From: Symmetrospora coprosmae
Taxonomy: Eukaryota; Basidiomycota; Cystobasidiomycetes; Symmetrosporaceae
Assembly: GCA_008802785.1 (NCBI GenBank)
Contig: VUYT01000008.1
Coordinates: 248,001-312,000 of the forward strand
Length of the DNA stretch: 64,000 nucleotides
Direction: 5' to 3'
In this document: positions 32,627-44,615 of the stretch, piece after piece
Position numbering within the stretch: position 1 is the stretch's first letter
How the letters are laid out: each line of letters begins with the position of its first letter
The notes under the pieces: model-generated
The model's input: the letters and a program-made list of their open reading frames with translations, nothing else
What the model was told of the DNA's origin: nothing
Database searches by the model: none
Position numbers and translations under genes: made by a program

Positions 32627-33532
32627 ATGAAAGGCAGCAAGATCAGCAGATCCGCCGGCGTCGCGCTGTCGCCGGCCGTCAAGAAGCTCATCGCAGCCCG
32701 AGGCGCGCCGGTCCCGGCACCAGCGACCGGCGAGCTCGCTGCTTCTCGACAGCTCGGCGTCCTGCTCGACAGGCTGCAGGCTCAGACAGGTGGTGGCAGT
32801 GGCAGCAGCGGTGGGATATCCTCGCCGCTGCCTCGCTCAGTGCTGCTCACCCTCGCGACCGGGACCTTTGTCACGCTCAATTCACCGTCGGCTCTGCGGG
32901 GACTCTGGCAGTGGTCCGGCAAGCAGGCAGCCGACGCGACCCTCATGCGTGAAGCGGGTCTCAAGTGCATCAGCTTCATCGGCATAGCCAAGGTCATCAA
33001 CAACCTGGGCGTGCTCCACGACTGCTTTGTCAAGGACGGCGTGCAAGCGCAGCTTTCGGCAGACTCGAGAAGGGACATGTGGGCCGAGTCGGCGAATCCA
33101 ACCTTTCACCGCGGCAGCGAGCTGTGGAACTCAATCTACACGCCGCACTCGGACAAGCTCATCGACAAGCTCGCAGCGTATCACCCAGACCTGCCCGTCC
33201 ACATCCTCGAGTCGCACTATTCCCTCCTGCTATCCGACCCTTCGCCTGTTGGGCCTCTGGGAAGAACCCTCACTTCGGTCCTAGCCATCGCATGCCTACA
33301 GGCGCAGACCGGAGTAGGAGGACAGACCACAAGCCATGTCTTTGGCCTGAAGAAGGCCCTGTCTGCAGAGCCATCACAGCTGGACAAGGATGGCCGAGAT
33401 GAGGAGGGTCTCACTCGAGCAGACAAGGAGTGGCTTTGCAACGATGCTGGCAACGAGTGGGCGCTCGAGTCGATCGAGGCTCTCCGCACATTCGTCAGTA
33501 GCGAGGGCGGGGCTGTCCGGGCGAAGCTGTAG
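32627..33532 (+). CDS. fungal AhpD-like (carboxymuconolactone decarboxylase-fold) protein
   Basis: A single exon encodes 301 residues. The pattern matches the fungal conserved mitochondrial AhpD-like group: TLMREAGLKCISFIGIAKVI, RGSELWNSIYTPHSDKL, HPDLPVHILESHYSLLLSDP and LTSVLAIACLQAQ near the C-terminus. The catalytic CxxC pair of true AhpD peroxidases is absent, so peroxidase activity is not implied. The N-terminus (KISRSAGVALSPAVKKLIAARG) is basic and could target mitochondria. The role of the family is not established. Confidence 0.65.
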   Translation: MKGSKISRSAGVALSPAVKKLIAARGAPVPAPATGELAASRQLGVLLDRLQAQTGGGSGSSGGISSPLPRSVLLTLATGTFVTLNSPSALRGLWQWSGKQAADATLMREAGLKCISFIGIAKVINNLGVLHDCFVKDGVQAQLSADSRRDMWAESANPTFHRGSELWNSIYTPHSDKLIDKLAAYHPDLPVHILESHYSLLLSDPSPVGPLGRTLTSVLAIACLQAQTGVGGQTTSHVFGLKKALSAEPSQLDKDGRDEEGLTRADKEWLCNDAGNEWALESIEALRTFVSSEGGAVRAKL

Positions 33533-33647
33533 AGTGGCAACCCTGGGGCGGCCTGGAGCCATGTTTGGCCGATGTCCAGCCCCTTTCAGCTCTCAGATAC
33601 CCGGCAGTGCCCCTACCAGCCTAGTGCCAGCCCTCCCCTTCCCCTTC

Positions 33648-35451
33648 ATGGCCCTGTCGCCACCCGCCAAACACTATGCGGCGGGGATGCTGAAGAGTGA
33701 CACACCTGCTCCAACGAAGGCCACATCCACGGTCTGCGCCTCACGTACATACGACATAATCATGGACACCTGCAGATTCGGCGCGCTCCGAGCTCAGCGT
33801 CATCTAGGCTTGCTTGCCTCGAGTGAGCACGCTCGAACAGACAGCGCTGACTCGACATCGCCATTGCTGGGCGTCACGGGCGACCCTGATGGCGGCCAGT
33901 CAAAGCAGGAGACGGACTGCGCTTCTGCGGAGAAGCGTATCCCAGAGTCTGCCCGCACACGCATGGGTGTTGGCCTGGGCTCAGTAGCCACCTCCGCTCT
34001 GCTAGTAAGCTTTCGGACATCGTCAACGTGCCCCACCACTGTAGGCTGACATGAGATGACGCAGGCGTTCCTGTGGCTCAGTTACTCTGCACCTCGATCA
34101 ATGATGACGCCGATGGTTGCGATAGCTAGCAGCGGTAACCTGACATGCGACGATCCCTGGCAGCTGCCTGGCTTCACATGGTACGGTCCGACTACGCACG
34201 ACATTAGGTGGGGAAGAGAAAGTGTACCAAGACGGAGTACATGAGCTCACGCCCCTGCTGGTCCGTTCTCAGGTACATCCCCTATAGGCACTTTGAGACG
34301 CTTGTCGAGCCTAGTGCGGCGGAAAACCTGAATCCGGAGCATGTCTTCAAGACTGCAGACGACGTACAGTCTCCACCAGTGTCACTTTATCCCAGCTCGG
34401 ACTTCAGCAAGATGTTCCACTCGAAGGACAGTCGCCGTGAGCATGCGTCGGAGCTAGAGTTCCTCCGCAACAGGCACATTGTCACTCTGGGCAGCTCGTG
34501 AGTTCAGTCTGTACAATCACCGCTGTCAGGCACTGACTCGCTCTTCGGCACCCAGTCTGGACAGAGAGGCGATCAGGATGTTCTGTCACCGGCACGGTGT
34601 TGAGGCCGACTACCGGTCGCACCGTCACGCTTACTGCCACTTCAAGGACTACAACTTCACCATGAGCTCGTGGCACCATTTCGGTCTTCACCAGAGTGAC
34701 TGGTACCATGGCAACGACAGGGTCGAAGACGGTACGACTCTCGAGGAACGCTTGGCAAACATCTTTGTGCCTCTAGCCAAGCAGTATGGCGCTCCTGATT
34801 TGCTGGTCTTTACGAGCGGGCTCTGGGACCTGCAGTACCTGCACCGCGTTGAGCGGAGACTGAACGCCACAGTAACGAGCTCTGCCTGGAGCCGTGTCAC
34901 TTTTCAGCAGCTTTCGTGGCACCGCGCCCGTCTGACTGAGGCTATCCGGTAAGCTAAAGCGATCTCTCAAGCGCCTGAGATTCTGAATGACACCCCCCAC
35001 TCCAGGCTCCTTCAGCGGACCTTCCCTTCCAGCACGATCATGTATCGCACGCTACCTGAGTTGAGCAAGCGGCGGGACTGGAACGACGACGAACTCATCT
35101 CGATCTACGAGATGAACCAGAGCGCTCGCGCTGTGATGAAGATGCTTGGAATACCTCTGTTCAACTGTGAGTGGGGCTCGTGAAGCACGTATGCATCTTG
35201 GCTGACACCCTCGCTCTTCACCAGGGTCTGATCTGGTTCGGGGTGCAAACGAGCACGAAGACTTGGTGCACTACAAGGTCAACTGTGCGTCCGCGTGTCA
35301 GCATGTCGGTCTACATTGCTAGCACTGGAGCTGACCGACTGTCGAGTCCTCAGCTCGTCCGAATTGGCTTTTCGGAGAGATGCTCATGTGGCATCTGAGG
35401 GAGATCGTCGTAAAGACGAAGGATGCGGCGACATGCTGGCTGGACCGGTGA
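33648..35451 (+). CDS. type II membrane protein with SGNH/PC-esterase-like domain
   Basis: Exons 33648-34004, 34065-34207, 34273-34497, 34556-34948, 35006-35166, 35225-35284 and 35354-35451 give 478 residues. A membrane anchor spans the first intron (GLGSVATSALLAFLWLSY). The lumenal part has a nucleophile block, HIVTLGSSLDREAIRMF, formed by splicing; a SGLWDL block in LLVFTSGLWDLQYL; IMYRTLPE; and a C-terminal DLVHY placed like the Asp-x-x-His of SGNH enzymes. This is the layout of PC-esterase/TBL-type polysaccharide O-acyl enzymes in the Golgi. All seven exons were joined by phase and conserved motifs. Specific activity is inferred only from fold-level resemblance. Confidence 0.7.
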
Positions 35452-35646
35452 TGCCATGCGCGCACATGTGACAAGCACTGCTTGCGAGGCTTCTCCTGTA
35501 TCAGTGTAGATGGCAAGTCGATGCATGCTTGATGCCTGAACGGGACTCCTCCGAGTTGGCAAACGACGGTGGCGTCATCGTGCTGGACCCGACGTCTCTT
35601 TGCCCTCTCGCCGCAACGTTGTAGCGTCAATAGAAGGCTCATCGAT

Positions 35647-36889
35647 ATGTGCTTCGCTTCGGATGAGGAGCCTGTAGAGGCTTATGTCGTTGCGTCTTCC
35701 GCCGGACCCCTGATCTCCTCGGCTCTCGGATGGGTGTCAACATTGTGCGCCCAAATGACCGCCGAAGGCTTGCCTCGAGAGGCAGACTACTGATTCACAC
35801 GATCTCTCAGAGCTTGGTCAATCTCCTTCTATCCTCAGGCAATCCTGAACTACAGACGGCGGAGGTGAGGCCCTCCAGTCGGGTGCGTCGCTGGAGCTGT
35901 ACTCACGTCGCTTGATGCCCCCGCAATCAGCGTCGACGGCCTCAGCCTGGACTTCGTGTATCTGAACGTGCAAGGCTTCCTCGCCTACTCTGTCTACAAC
36001 ATCGCCCTCTTCTCGTCGCACGGAATCCGGAAAGAGTACCGAGAGCGGAATCACGGCCACTCCCCGTCTGTCCGCGGGAACGACGTGGCTTTTGCCGTGC
36101 ACGCCTTCGTCCTGTCCGTGATCACGCTCATCCAGACGTTCACGTACAAGCGAGGCGCCAAGCAGGCCGTGTCGTCACAAGCGAGCTTCTTCATCGCGGT
36201 GACATCGACGCTGGTCGCTATCCTCCTCGTCACAGCCAGCTTCGGCTCGGTTGCATGGCTGGATTTGCTGTACTATCTGAGCTACCTGAAAATTGCCATC
36301 AGCTTCCTCAAGCTTATCCCTCAGGTGAGCCGCGCTCATCCGGGCTATGTGCCGACCTCCCTGAGCCCTCTTCCGCGGTGGCGCAGGCTGTGCTCAATTA
36401 CAAGCGCAAGAGCACTGTCGGCTGGTCCATACACAACATACTCCTGGTCAGTACCGTCTCATCTCTTTATTCTGATCTTCCTTGACTCGTGTCTGATTGC
36501 GCCTGCTCTGCTCAATAGGACCTGACTGGCGGAGTGTGTTCGCTGTAGGCAGCATGCATGCTTGCTTGCTTCGAGGAATTCCCAGAGCTGATGCGCCTCT
36601 GCCTCCACCTCAGGGCGCAACTTCTGCTCGATGCGTCCATCAACGACGACTGGGGATCGCTACGCGGCAACCCTGCCAAACTGTGAGCCTCAGGTCGGCT
36701 TGCATCGATGCGAGCCAATAACACTGACGTGACGGTCCACGCAGAATCCTGGGCCTCATCGCCATTAGTTTCGATGGCGTCTTCCTTGTTCAGCACTACA
36801 TCCTCTATCGCCATTCCAACGGCGAGGCTGACGAGCGTGGAGTGGAAGATGCGGAGCAGCCAGACGAACGGACTCGGCTTGTGCGATGA
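35647..36889 (+). CDS. cystinosin-like PQ-loop transporter
   Basis: Exons 35647-35735, 35811-35864, 35931-36324, 36387-36446, 36519-36544, 36614-36682 and 36745-36889 give 278 residues. Cystinosin exports cystine from the lysosome or vacuole with protons. The first PQ loop is SISFYPQAILNYRRRSVDGL followed by SLDFVYLN; the second is LKLIPQAVLNYKRKSTVGWS followed by DLTGGVCSLAQLLLDA, with INDDWGSLRGNPAKL between the last helices. Seven membrane helices are expected. The first donor (GTCAAC) is weak and a slightly different junction could restore two or three more residues after LGWV; all other junctions are firm. Confidence 0.85.
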
Positions 36890-37074
36890 AACGGCATGTG
36901 ACTGCTTCCGAGGTCCTATACATTCTGTAGCTGCCAATATCTCTGCAACATAGCTCGCGATGAGACCTTCCCTTGCATCGAGACGAGAGCACGCTGAAAC
37001 AGCGCGGTCGGGACAGGTGCGACTGTACCAGCTGACCAACCCTGATCGTCGAGTGCAGCAGGCGCCTCGCCCAA

Positions 37075-38239
37075 TTAATAGCTAAAGCAGGGTGCCCGGT
37101 CCACATGCCACCCGGTTGCACACCCTCTATCCTGCGTCCAGAGTTCTCCATCGACATAGAGACGGAGCGGCGCTGGCTCACTGGAAACCAGGGCCCACCA
37201 GATGACCATTAAAGCGAGGGATGTGGCCGAGGTCAGCGTAGTCATGACAATGATCACTTTGAGCTTGATCCACGTATGAAAGATATAATTTGCGCAGCGT
37301 CAGTTGCATTCCTTTGGTACCACCGCAGCAGTCGCAATGTGTGCTCTCTCAAAAGGAAAGATGGCTCACCTCCATACAGCTGCTGTCTTGCATGACGCGG
37401 CCGCAGAAGCCATCCGGAGCTTGGACGAGAAGGCCCAAATACATGATGCTCAAACCGAAGGAGTACATGGTGACTAGTGCGAGGAGGCTGAACATGACGC
37501 AGAACCAGGTGGTCGACACGGTCTTCCCCGAGCTCCAGGCTTTGCGGTGTATGAGCGCTGGCGCAATCATTGCGAGCGCTACGAAGGCCATCGGTAGGAC
37601 AATATCGATGCCAGAGATGCCCAGGTCTTGCTCTGAAAACACGCCAGTCTCTCGAAAGAGGCTAGATTTGTGGGAAGGGTCCATCAGACTCGGCATTTCC
37701 ATCGAATAAATGAGCTGGGAAAGAGAAGCAAGCTTACAGGTAGCATCGCCAGAGTAGAAGGTTTTCGATTCCCGCCAAGCAAGACAGTAGGTTGGCGAAT
37801 GTAGCGAATCTGCAGTTGGACATGAATGGTTGGCAGCTTCTTCGGGTCAACAAACGTAGCGCAGAACACGGCTGATTGGACAATTACAGCTCGATGAGGG
37901 ATTCGGTCGGCAGTGGCATATTGCACTCAAATGGAATTATCGGATAGGAGTGCAGAAGCAAGGTCAGGCGCAGCTCTTCACCGTTTGTACGTGCAAGGGC
38001 CTGAGCTTGAGGAGGAGGTCCCGCTACATGTAGCGGGTGTCAGTTGCGTCGTGATCAGTCGGCAGGAGGATGCGGACGGTAGTCTTGTCCCAGCGGTGCG
38101 AACTGTTAGACACACAGCTGTGTGCAGTCGGGAAGCTGTCTGGTACGACACACGCCTCGTCACCCTTGTCCAGTTCGTCGAGCGAAGCCACCACGATGGA
38201 CGCGGATAAGGGCACGGGGGACGTGCGGAGAGCTGGCAT
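37075..38239 (-). CDS. orphan multi-pass membrane protein
   Basis: The proposed exons are 38239-38078, 38000-37888, 37809-37738, 37661-37370 and 37263-37075, 275 residues. The model was chosen because it joins the hydrophobic pieces in phase. It has a soluble Ser/Asp-rich N-terminus, a first helix around FATFANLLSCLAGIENLLLW, two helices around LPMAFVALAMIAPALI and FCVMFSLLALVTMYSFGLS, and a last one around TSATSLALMVIWWALV. A Cys-containing tail follows (GCATGWHVDRAPCF). The middle exons are good; the first junction and the last acceptor are tentative. I do not recognise the family. Confidence 0.4.
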
Positions 38240-38647
38240 CGGGTGCGAGGGAGTGATGAGGGAAGGATGAGTCGGCGCATCGAGCGGCTGTGGTAGAACG
38301 GGAATGGGAAGCGTCGTCTTGTGCCGTCAGGCCAGTCAGGAGCGTTTCAAAAGCGGAGTGAGAGGCGATGTCGGACAAGCAAAGCGTCAATTGTCAGAGC
38401 AGGATGAGCATCTCGATTGCCTCTATGCATAATCTGACCATGTGCCGGCATCGGTAGTCGATAGGTTGCAGAGCTGCCACCCGCTGCTCCCCAAGCTTTG
38501 GCCTGGTCCGTGCCGACCCCTCGATTGACTTTCGACAGGGCGCGCAGAAGAGCTTCATACTCTGCAGAAGCAGCACGATAGCAGCAGCAGCAGCAGCGGG
38601 ACGCGAAGCACGGCGGGCAGACAGAACCCTCTCTGCAAGTGGGCACG

Positions 38648-40654
38648 ATGGCCGCTGCCCCGTCTCTATCGCGCACCAGCAGCGCTGTCGGGAAGTTTGA
38701 GGCGCGACTCGTCAACGGACGCGTCGGGATGCGCCGGTCGCTGCTCTTCGTCGCCGTGGCGGCTGGTCTGGGCTATCTCGTGCTTTCGCACTTCATCTCC
38801 CTCGATACGGTCCTGCCGGGCTACTTCCCCTCGTCCTCCTTCTCCTCTTCCTTGTCGTCCTCGCCGCGCTCGAAGGGCTCACCATCAGCCACAACCGACG
38901 CTGCCCTGGCGCTCCGCCCGCCTGATGAGTACCTAGACCCGCCGCGGATACGCCTTGAGCTCCAGAACCCCGTCTACAATGTCAGAGTCATGCGTAGCAT
39001 CTTACAGCATTCGAACACATCGTGGCAGGGCAAACCAGACGAAGCCAAGGGGTACTTTATACAGAGCCTAATCTGGATGCAGGTGGTACGTCCATGCCGA
39101 CGTCATCTCGCTCAGCGGACATGCCTGCTCACGGCTGTGCTTTGGATCAACAGGTTGACGGACTGCGGCCAGACAAGCCGGGAGACGCGCTGGACGCCAG
39201 ATGCAGATTTCCGGACGCGTCGAGCACGACAGCGGAGGAGCACTATACCCTCACTCCCGGTCACATCCACGCATGGCCTGTTCATCCAGACGACCGGAAA
39301 GTCGGTCACGACTTCGCCTTCTACGTCGAGTGCGAACTGCCCCAAGCCATGCAGGCGTCACCGCACCAGGTCCGGGAGTTAACGCTCGCCCTGACGATGC
39401 AGGCAGGAACTCTGCACACGGACACAGTGAAGGGCAAGGGGGAGAATATCACCATGATGGTGGGCAAGAGCGACATCCCCGTTGCAGTCACGCCGCCCAT
39501 GACCGAACGCTCGGAGTTCGCCGTCTGCCTGTCGCCGCTCACGTACAGTCTGCAAGGGGCACCGCTATGGAGCATGCTCGAATGGCGTCTGTACATGGCA
39601 GACATTGGCGTGGAGCGCGTGAACTGGTATGGTCGCGAGGCTTCGCTGGAGAAGTTCGTAACGGAGTACAAACGGCTCAAAGGCAGCAAGGACACCTTCA
39701 TGTAAGTCGAGCGTGCCATCAAGCGTTCCAGGCAGGGGCGCTGAGGAACTACAAACGATTCAGGCAAGTACCCAACCTCATCTGGCATGAGGACCGCGAG
39801 CCCATTCAATACTGGGAAAAATACGCAGACCAGGATGTCTGGTACATGGAGTGCATCATGCGGAATGCGCTCACCTCGGACTTCATCCTCGTCATTGACA
39901 CGGACGAGTATCCGATGGTGGACTGGAGCCAACCAGCCCCGCTAGACGGCTTCAAGGAGTTTATGCGCAACATCCCCGCTACGATCGGGTCCATCTCCTT
40001 CGAGAGGCAGGACATGGTGCGGGAATCGTCGTTGGGCAAGCCTAGCAAAGAGGATCTGTTCCAGACGCAGTTCTCGTGAGTACGGCCACAGCACGATGCT
40101 CTGTCGTGGGCTTCTCGCTGAGAGCGCTTCTCATCTCGCAGCTGTCTCAAGAAGGGCAAGCACAACAAGACCATCTATAGAGCTAATGCAACCTATGCCG
40201 TTAATCAGCACATGCCTCGGGTAAGTCGGGCGATAAAGCTAGCTGTAGGGTGCAGTGAGGTCTGGATACTGACTGAGATAACGCACCGACCTGTTTCTTC
40301 CTAATGTCAGCAACGGTATCCTATGCCAGCTGATATCAGAGCACAAGTACCAAAAGCAAGACCATACCAAGACTATGGATGGCAAAGCGTCAAATCGTTC
40401 GACGAAGGCGTATGGCCAAAGATGCTGCATTATCGGGTGAGTCTGGCCTGGCCGGGCTAGAGGCCGCTCCTACCTCTACTGACTGAATGGGTACTGATCA
40501 ATTGCAGTGGTACAACGACAAGACCATGGATACATGTCAAGAGAATCAGCCGTCGCCGATGGGAGGGGAGCCGGCGTACGTTGCGTACCTGGACAAGACG
40601 AAGAAGGAAGTGGCAGAGCTCGTCAAGCACATTCGGCAAGCGCAGTCAGTGTAG
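38648..40654 (+). CDS. GT92 (DUF23)-like type II membrane glycosyltransferase
   Basis: Exons 38648-39082, 39154-39701, 39764-40075, 40142-40220, 40311-40436 and 40508-40654 give 548 residues. A signal anchor (RRSLLFVAVAAGLGYLVL, residues 28-45) precedes a Ser-rich stem. The lumenal domain has FAFYVECELPQAM, WRLYMADIGVERVNWY, DVWYMECIMRNAL and the metal-site motif FILVIDTDEYPM, then IGSISFERQDMV and a C-terminal LHYRWYNDKTMDTC segment formed by the last intron. GT92 enzymes transfer hexose to glycans in the Golgi. It is a diverged relative of the partial gene at 1-1263. A CAG-rich run (about 38577-38598) lies just upstream of the start. Confidence 0.75.
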
Positions 40655-40862
40655 TGCAATAGACCAGGAGTATAGACGGACCTCACACCACCCTGTATCG
40701 TACCCCTGCGAGCGAGCAGCGCTCGTTCTCGCATTCTGCTCTGCACAGCGTGCGCTGCATGCATGCACGTGTCTCGACGTCACTGCGACTTGCGGACCAA
40801 GCAGCCAGCCATTGCTCGTCTTCTTCCCTCCTTCTGACTGTTCCAGCTCGTTCACACCCGAG

Positions 40863-43175
40863 ATGGCTTCGACGACGGAGAGTGCAGGAACAGGGCCGCC
40901 TCAGCTGGCGTCGCATGTCGACTCGTTCGACGCTCCCCTGCGCTTCCTCATTGCCATTGCAGCGAGAGCGGCAGCGGCGACCCGACTCCCTGCCAATGCC
41001 AGCATCTCAGCGGAGGATATCGACGTGGTCGCAGAGGGGCTGTCTGCTTTCTCATTGAACGAGGCGAAGGAGGCCGCAAAGGCTCGTCCGCTTGCTTCTA
41101 TTGCGGCGGACACCAAAGAGCGCCCCGCATCTCACGACGAGAAGGAGGCCCCGCTAGCTGGCGACGGAGACGACGTCAAAGAGGTAGATGTCGCCGAGGT
41201 GCAGGCGCAAGCACGGGAGATCGCTGCTGCTCAGGCACCGCAAGTCAGCGAGGAAGATATGCGGGAAGAGCGCGAGAAGCAGCGGCGAACACTCCAGGTC
41301 GTCGTCTCGCAGAACAGCGCAGCTGCGCAGGAGCGAAAGCAGGCCGCACGCGAATGGGCGGATGAAATAGCCAGGCATTGCAAGCTGGGTGAGTAGCTTG
41401 TCCCCGGATCGCAATTTCAACTGGAGCTGAATGAATCTCGACCCCACGATACAGACCCAGCGACTCTTCCGCCTAGTCCGCGTGCCGCCGATGTCAAGCC
41501 GGCTGTCCGGGACCTCTCGCACGAGAAGCACGCAGACATCCTCCACGATGTGCTCATGCTTTCACTTCACCTGCCTCCACCCCCGAAGGACGATGACACG
41601 AAAGCCAAGGGCAACGCGCAGACGAAACCGCCACCAAACGCTGGCGTCTACACACCCCTCGCTCGGTACCTAGTCTTCGCTATGGCTCAGATCCTCAACA
41701 TTCCTACTGCTACAGTCTACTCTGCCGAGAAGGCAATGGCTCAACAGCTGTACTTCGTCCTGAGCGAGACACAGAAAGCCGAAGAGGCGCAAGAGGGCAG
41801 TACTGGCGGCGCAGCGAGCACAGCGGACCGCGAGCGGATGAAGGCTGCCTCAGAGGGAGCGATAGCCGAGAGGGAAAAGAAGAACTCAACGTGGAAGTGG
41901 GCTGCGACTGGCGCAGGCTTCTTAGCCGGCGGCGTCCTGCTGGGCGTGACTGGCGGCCTCGCCGCTCCCCTCATTGCACCGCTGCTGGTGACCGCTACAG
42001 GAGGCGCCTTGTCCTTCCTCGCCACTTCCGGCGGCGCAGTCCTCCTCGGCACGCTATTCGGTGTCACGGGCGGTGGCTTGACCGCATTTAGAGCCAAGCG
42101 GCGCATGGAGGGAATCGAAGAGTTCGAGTTCGTCAAGATCGAGGAGGAGGACGTCCCGAGCATTCCTTCACTGTCAGCTACCATCGTCGCGTCCGGCTTC
42201 CTCGTGAGAGAGAGGGACTGGATCGAGCCGTACCGCAGTACGTTTCTCACCAACACGAAGAACAGGCGAGACGTCTTTGCTCTCAAAGCGGAGACGGGAG
42301 TTATGTTCCGAGCCGGCAAGGCGCTCGATAGCTATGTGTCAAAGTGAGGGTTGAGCAGAGTCGCGTTTCGATACGGTCTAATCGCTGAAGCAACCCATAT
42401 TGCCAGCTTTCTGATCGGCAAAGGCATCTCGGAAATTATCAAGCGGACTGCGCTTGCGGCAGTATTTAGCGCCATAGCCTTACCGACCACAGTCTACAAG
42501 ACGGCTACGAAGGCACTCGACAATGACTTCCAACAGGCTACGGATAGAGCGCACAAGGCCGGCACCATCCTGGCGGATGTGCTCGAAAAAGGAGTTCAAG
42601 GCAACAGGCCAACAATACTTGTGCGTGGCGTGCACTTTTCCTGAGTCGCCAGTTCAGTCAAGTCTGACACTTAAGATTGGCCCGCCTTTAACCATTCACA
42701 GATCGGCAGCTCCCTCGGCGCAGTGACGATAATGAGCTGCCTCCTAGAGCTGCATCACCGCAACATCTCCGGTGTCGTCTTTGATGCCATCATGATCAGT
42801 CTCCCTGCTGCACCTACACCTACGGAGTGGCTCAAGATGCGTCAAGTCACGTCAAGACGGCTCGTCAACGCCTACTCGTGAGTCCCTTTGCCCTTCCAGC
42901 ACCAAGAGTCCCGTCCTGGCTGACACACTGCTGGTCTCATTACTACTGCTTCCAGATCAAATGACTGGGTCTTGGCCATCATAGCGCGCCTGCACACCCT
43001 GATATCTACCAAGCTCTCGTTTGGGGTGGCCGGCCTCCAAGCGGTCAATGTTGGCACGGCTGCAGATGGCACGCCGATAGTTGAGAACATTGATCTCTCG
43101 GATATCCTCAAGGGTCATCTTGAACTAGCACCCAAGATGGACAGGGTGCTCGCCAAGATTGGCATGGAGAACTAG
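40863..43175 (+). CDS. DUF726-family membrane hydrolase-like protein
   Basis: Exons 40863-41388, 41455-42343, 42407-42620, 42702-42877 and 42956-43175 give 674 residues. The family (human TMCO4, yeast YFL034W type) has a glycine-rich membrane block, here TWKWAATGAGFLAGGVLLGV and GGALSFLATSGGAVLLGTLF. An alpha/beta-hydrolase part follows with the nucleophile elbow IGSSLGAV (G-x-S-x-G), created by the third intron, and then SSNDWVLA and LSFGVAGLQAVN. The N-terminal 190 residues are charged and Ala-rich. An in-frame TGA near 42344 is removed by a 63-base intron that also restores SNFLIGKGISEIIKRT. Substrate is unknown; a lipase or esterase role is inferred. Confidence 0.8.
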
Positions 43176-43277
43176 TCTGATCCAATTTCATAGCAATCGG
43201 CCAACATAGACCCAACCAACGCTCCAAGCGTGGATGTAGCATAGCACATGATGCGCATCAAGTATTGAAAAGCTCCG

Positions 43278-44373
43278 TCATTCGATCACAGAATCGCCAA
43301 AAAGCTTGCCATCCTGCGGGCCGTTGCTTGACTGTCCCTGGCTCTTCAAGCGGGCCTCCTCCTCCTGCTGTCTCCTCTTCCGATTCGCTTTGTTTCGTTT
43401 CCGCTTTGCAGCCTTGCTATCGCTCTTTCCCACTGCAGCCTCGGTAGATATGCTTTGCAGCGTTGATTCCGTCATTATCGACGCGTTGCCGTCCTCGTCC
43501 TCCTCCTCCTCATCTCCCTCGGCAAGTGCAGCATCTGCAGACGCTGCTTTCGCATGAGCGTCTGCAGGTGTCTCGACTGGGGCTGTTTTTGCTAAACGTG
43601 GCGGAGCTGGCGCTGCAAACATGCTTTCGCCATTCGACTGCGCCTTCTCTTGTGCTTCTGGAGCTTCAGACGCGGCTGGCGGTTCCTGCACCTTGGGCTT
43701 CGGCACAGAAGCCGCCAGAGACGTCTGCGTCTTCTTGCCTGCAGATGGTCTCTCGTGGAAGAAGCTCGTGGTGCTCGCTGCAGCAAGCTTGGGCTTCTTG
43801 ACTGAGAGCGCACGCGAACGACTGTCCTCGTCGTTATCAATATCCGACCCAGCCTTAGCGGCCATGGCACCAGACATATTCTGCGTCTCGTCTCTTGCCT
43901 TCCGCTTCTCCTTCTCGGATGCGCCCATCATGCCTTTGAGCTTCCTAGTCTCCGCTGTATCCGCCGTCGAAGTAGCGCTGTACGGTCTTGCGACTGTCGC
44001 ACCTATTCCGAGCCTGGCGGATCCGCCAATAGAGACGGAGGTCATTTTGGTTGTCCTGCCTGGGGCTATCGAACGCCGAGACGCACCTATCAGGTCTCCC
44101 GCGCGGTATTGACGCGACGTCCTCTGAGGAAGCAGTCGGAAATTTCGAGATCTGGGCACCACGGGGTAGCCATGACGAGACCATCTGTCGCACGAGACCG
44201 AGCGAGCTTTGTAATTCATCTGGAGAGGGCATCGTACAGTCAATGCTTCAGCACACGCGTCGCAATGGCTCGTCTGCCCGTGCAGGTGGGTATGGCAGCT
44301 CACGATGAAAAGCCTCGAGATCCGTGATTTCTTCCTCCTCGCGCATTGCGCTACCGTTCTGTATGCTCGTCAT
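43278..44373 (-). CDS. DUF3245-like nuclear protein
   Basis: Exons 44373-44304, 44219-44087 and 44013-43278 give 312 residues. The recognisable part is the first 80 residues: ITDLEAFHHELQSSLGLVRQ leading to MVSSWLPRG, and RPDRLGIGATVARPY, the SWLP and LGxGA landmarks of DUF3245. Each junction is completed by an intron, with phases that fit only this way. The rest is disordered: Ala/Lys/Ser/Glu-rich, an acidic patch (DEEEEDEDG) and a strongly basic end (KAAKRKRNKANRKRRQQEEE) that looks like a nuclear or nucleolar signal. Function of the family is unclear. It diverges from PIG-C with 242 bases between start codons. Confidence 0.65.
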
Positions 44374-44615
44374 CGTGATAGATTGAGCTTCCAAGGGCGA
44401 GAGTGCACTTTCGATGTTCTTCGAAAGCCGAAATGGCAGAAGATTGAAGAGCGTTCGCAGCCCCAGAGGCCTACTCGGCTTCCTTCCGTATCTCCGTGAA
44501 GAAGCATTGGGCAAGATGAACTCGATGAACGAACACGCTACTTAGTGCTCTAGTTCCTATATTTCCCTCTCTCGAAATGCACATCGGCTAGTCCTCCGTC
44601 CGCGTTGTTGCAGCC

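Noticed and set aside
42342-42350. In-frame TGA in the DUF726 gene, possible stop read-through
   Set aside because: A 63-base intron (42344-42406) with GTGAGG donor and CCAG acceptor removes it and restores the conserved FLIGKGISEIIKRT segment.
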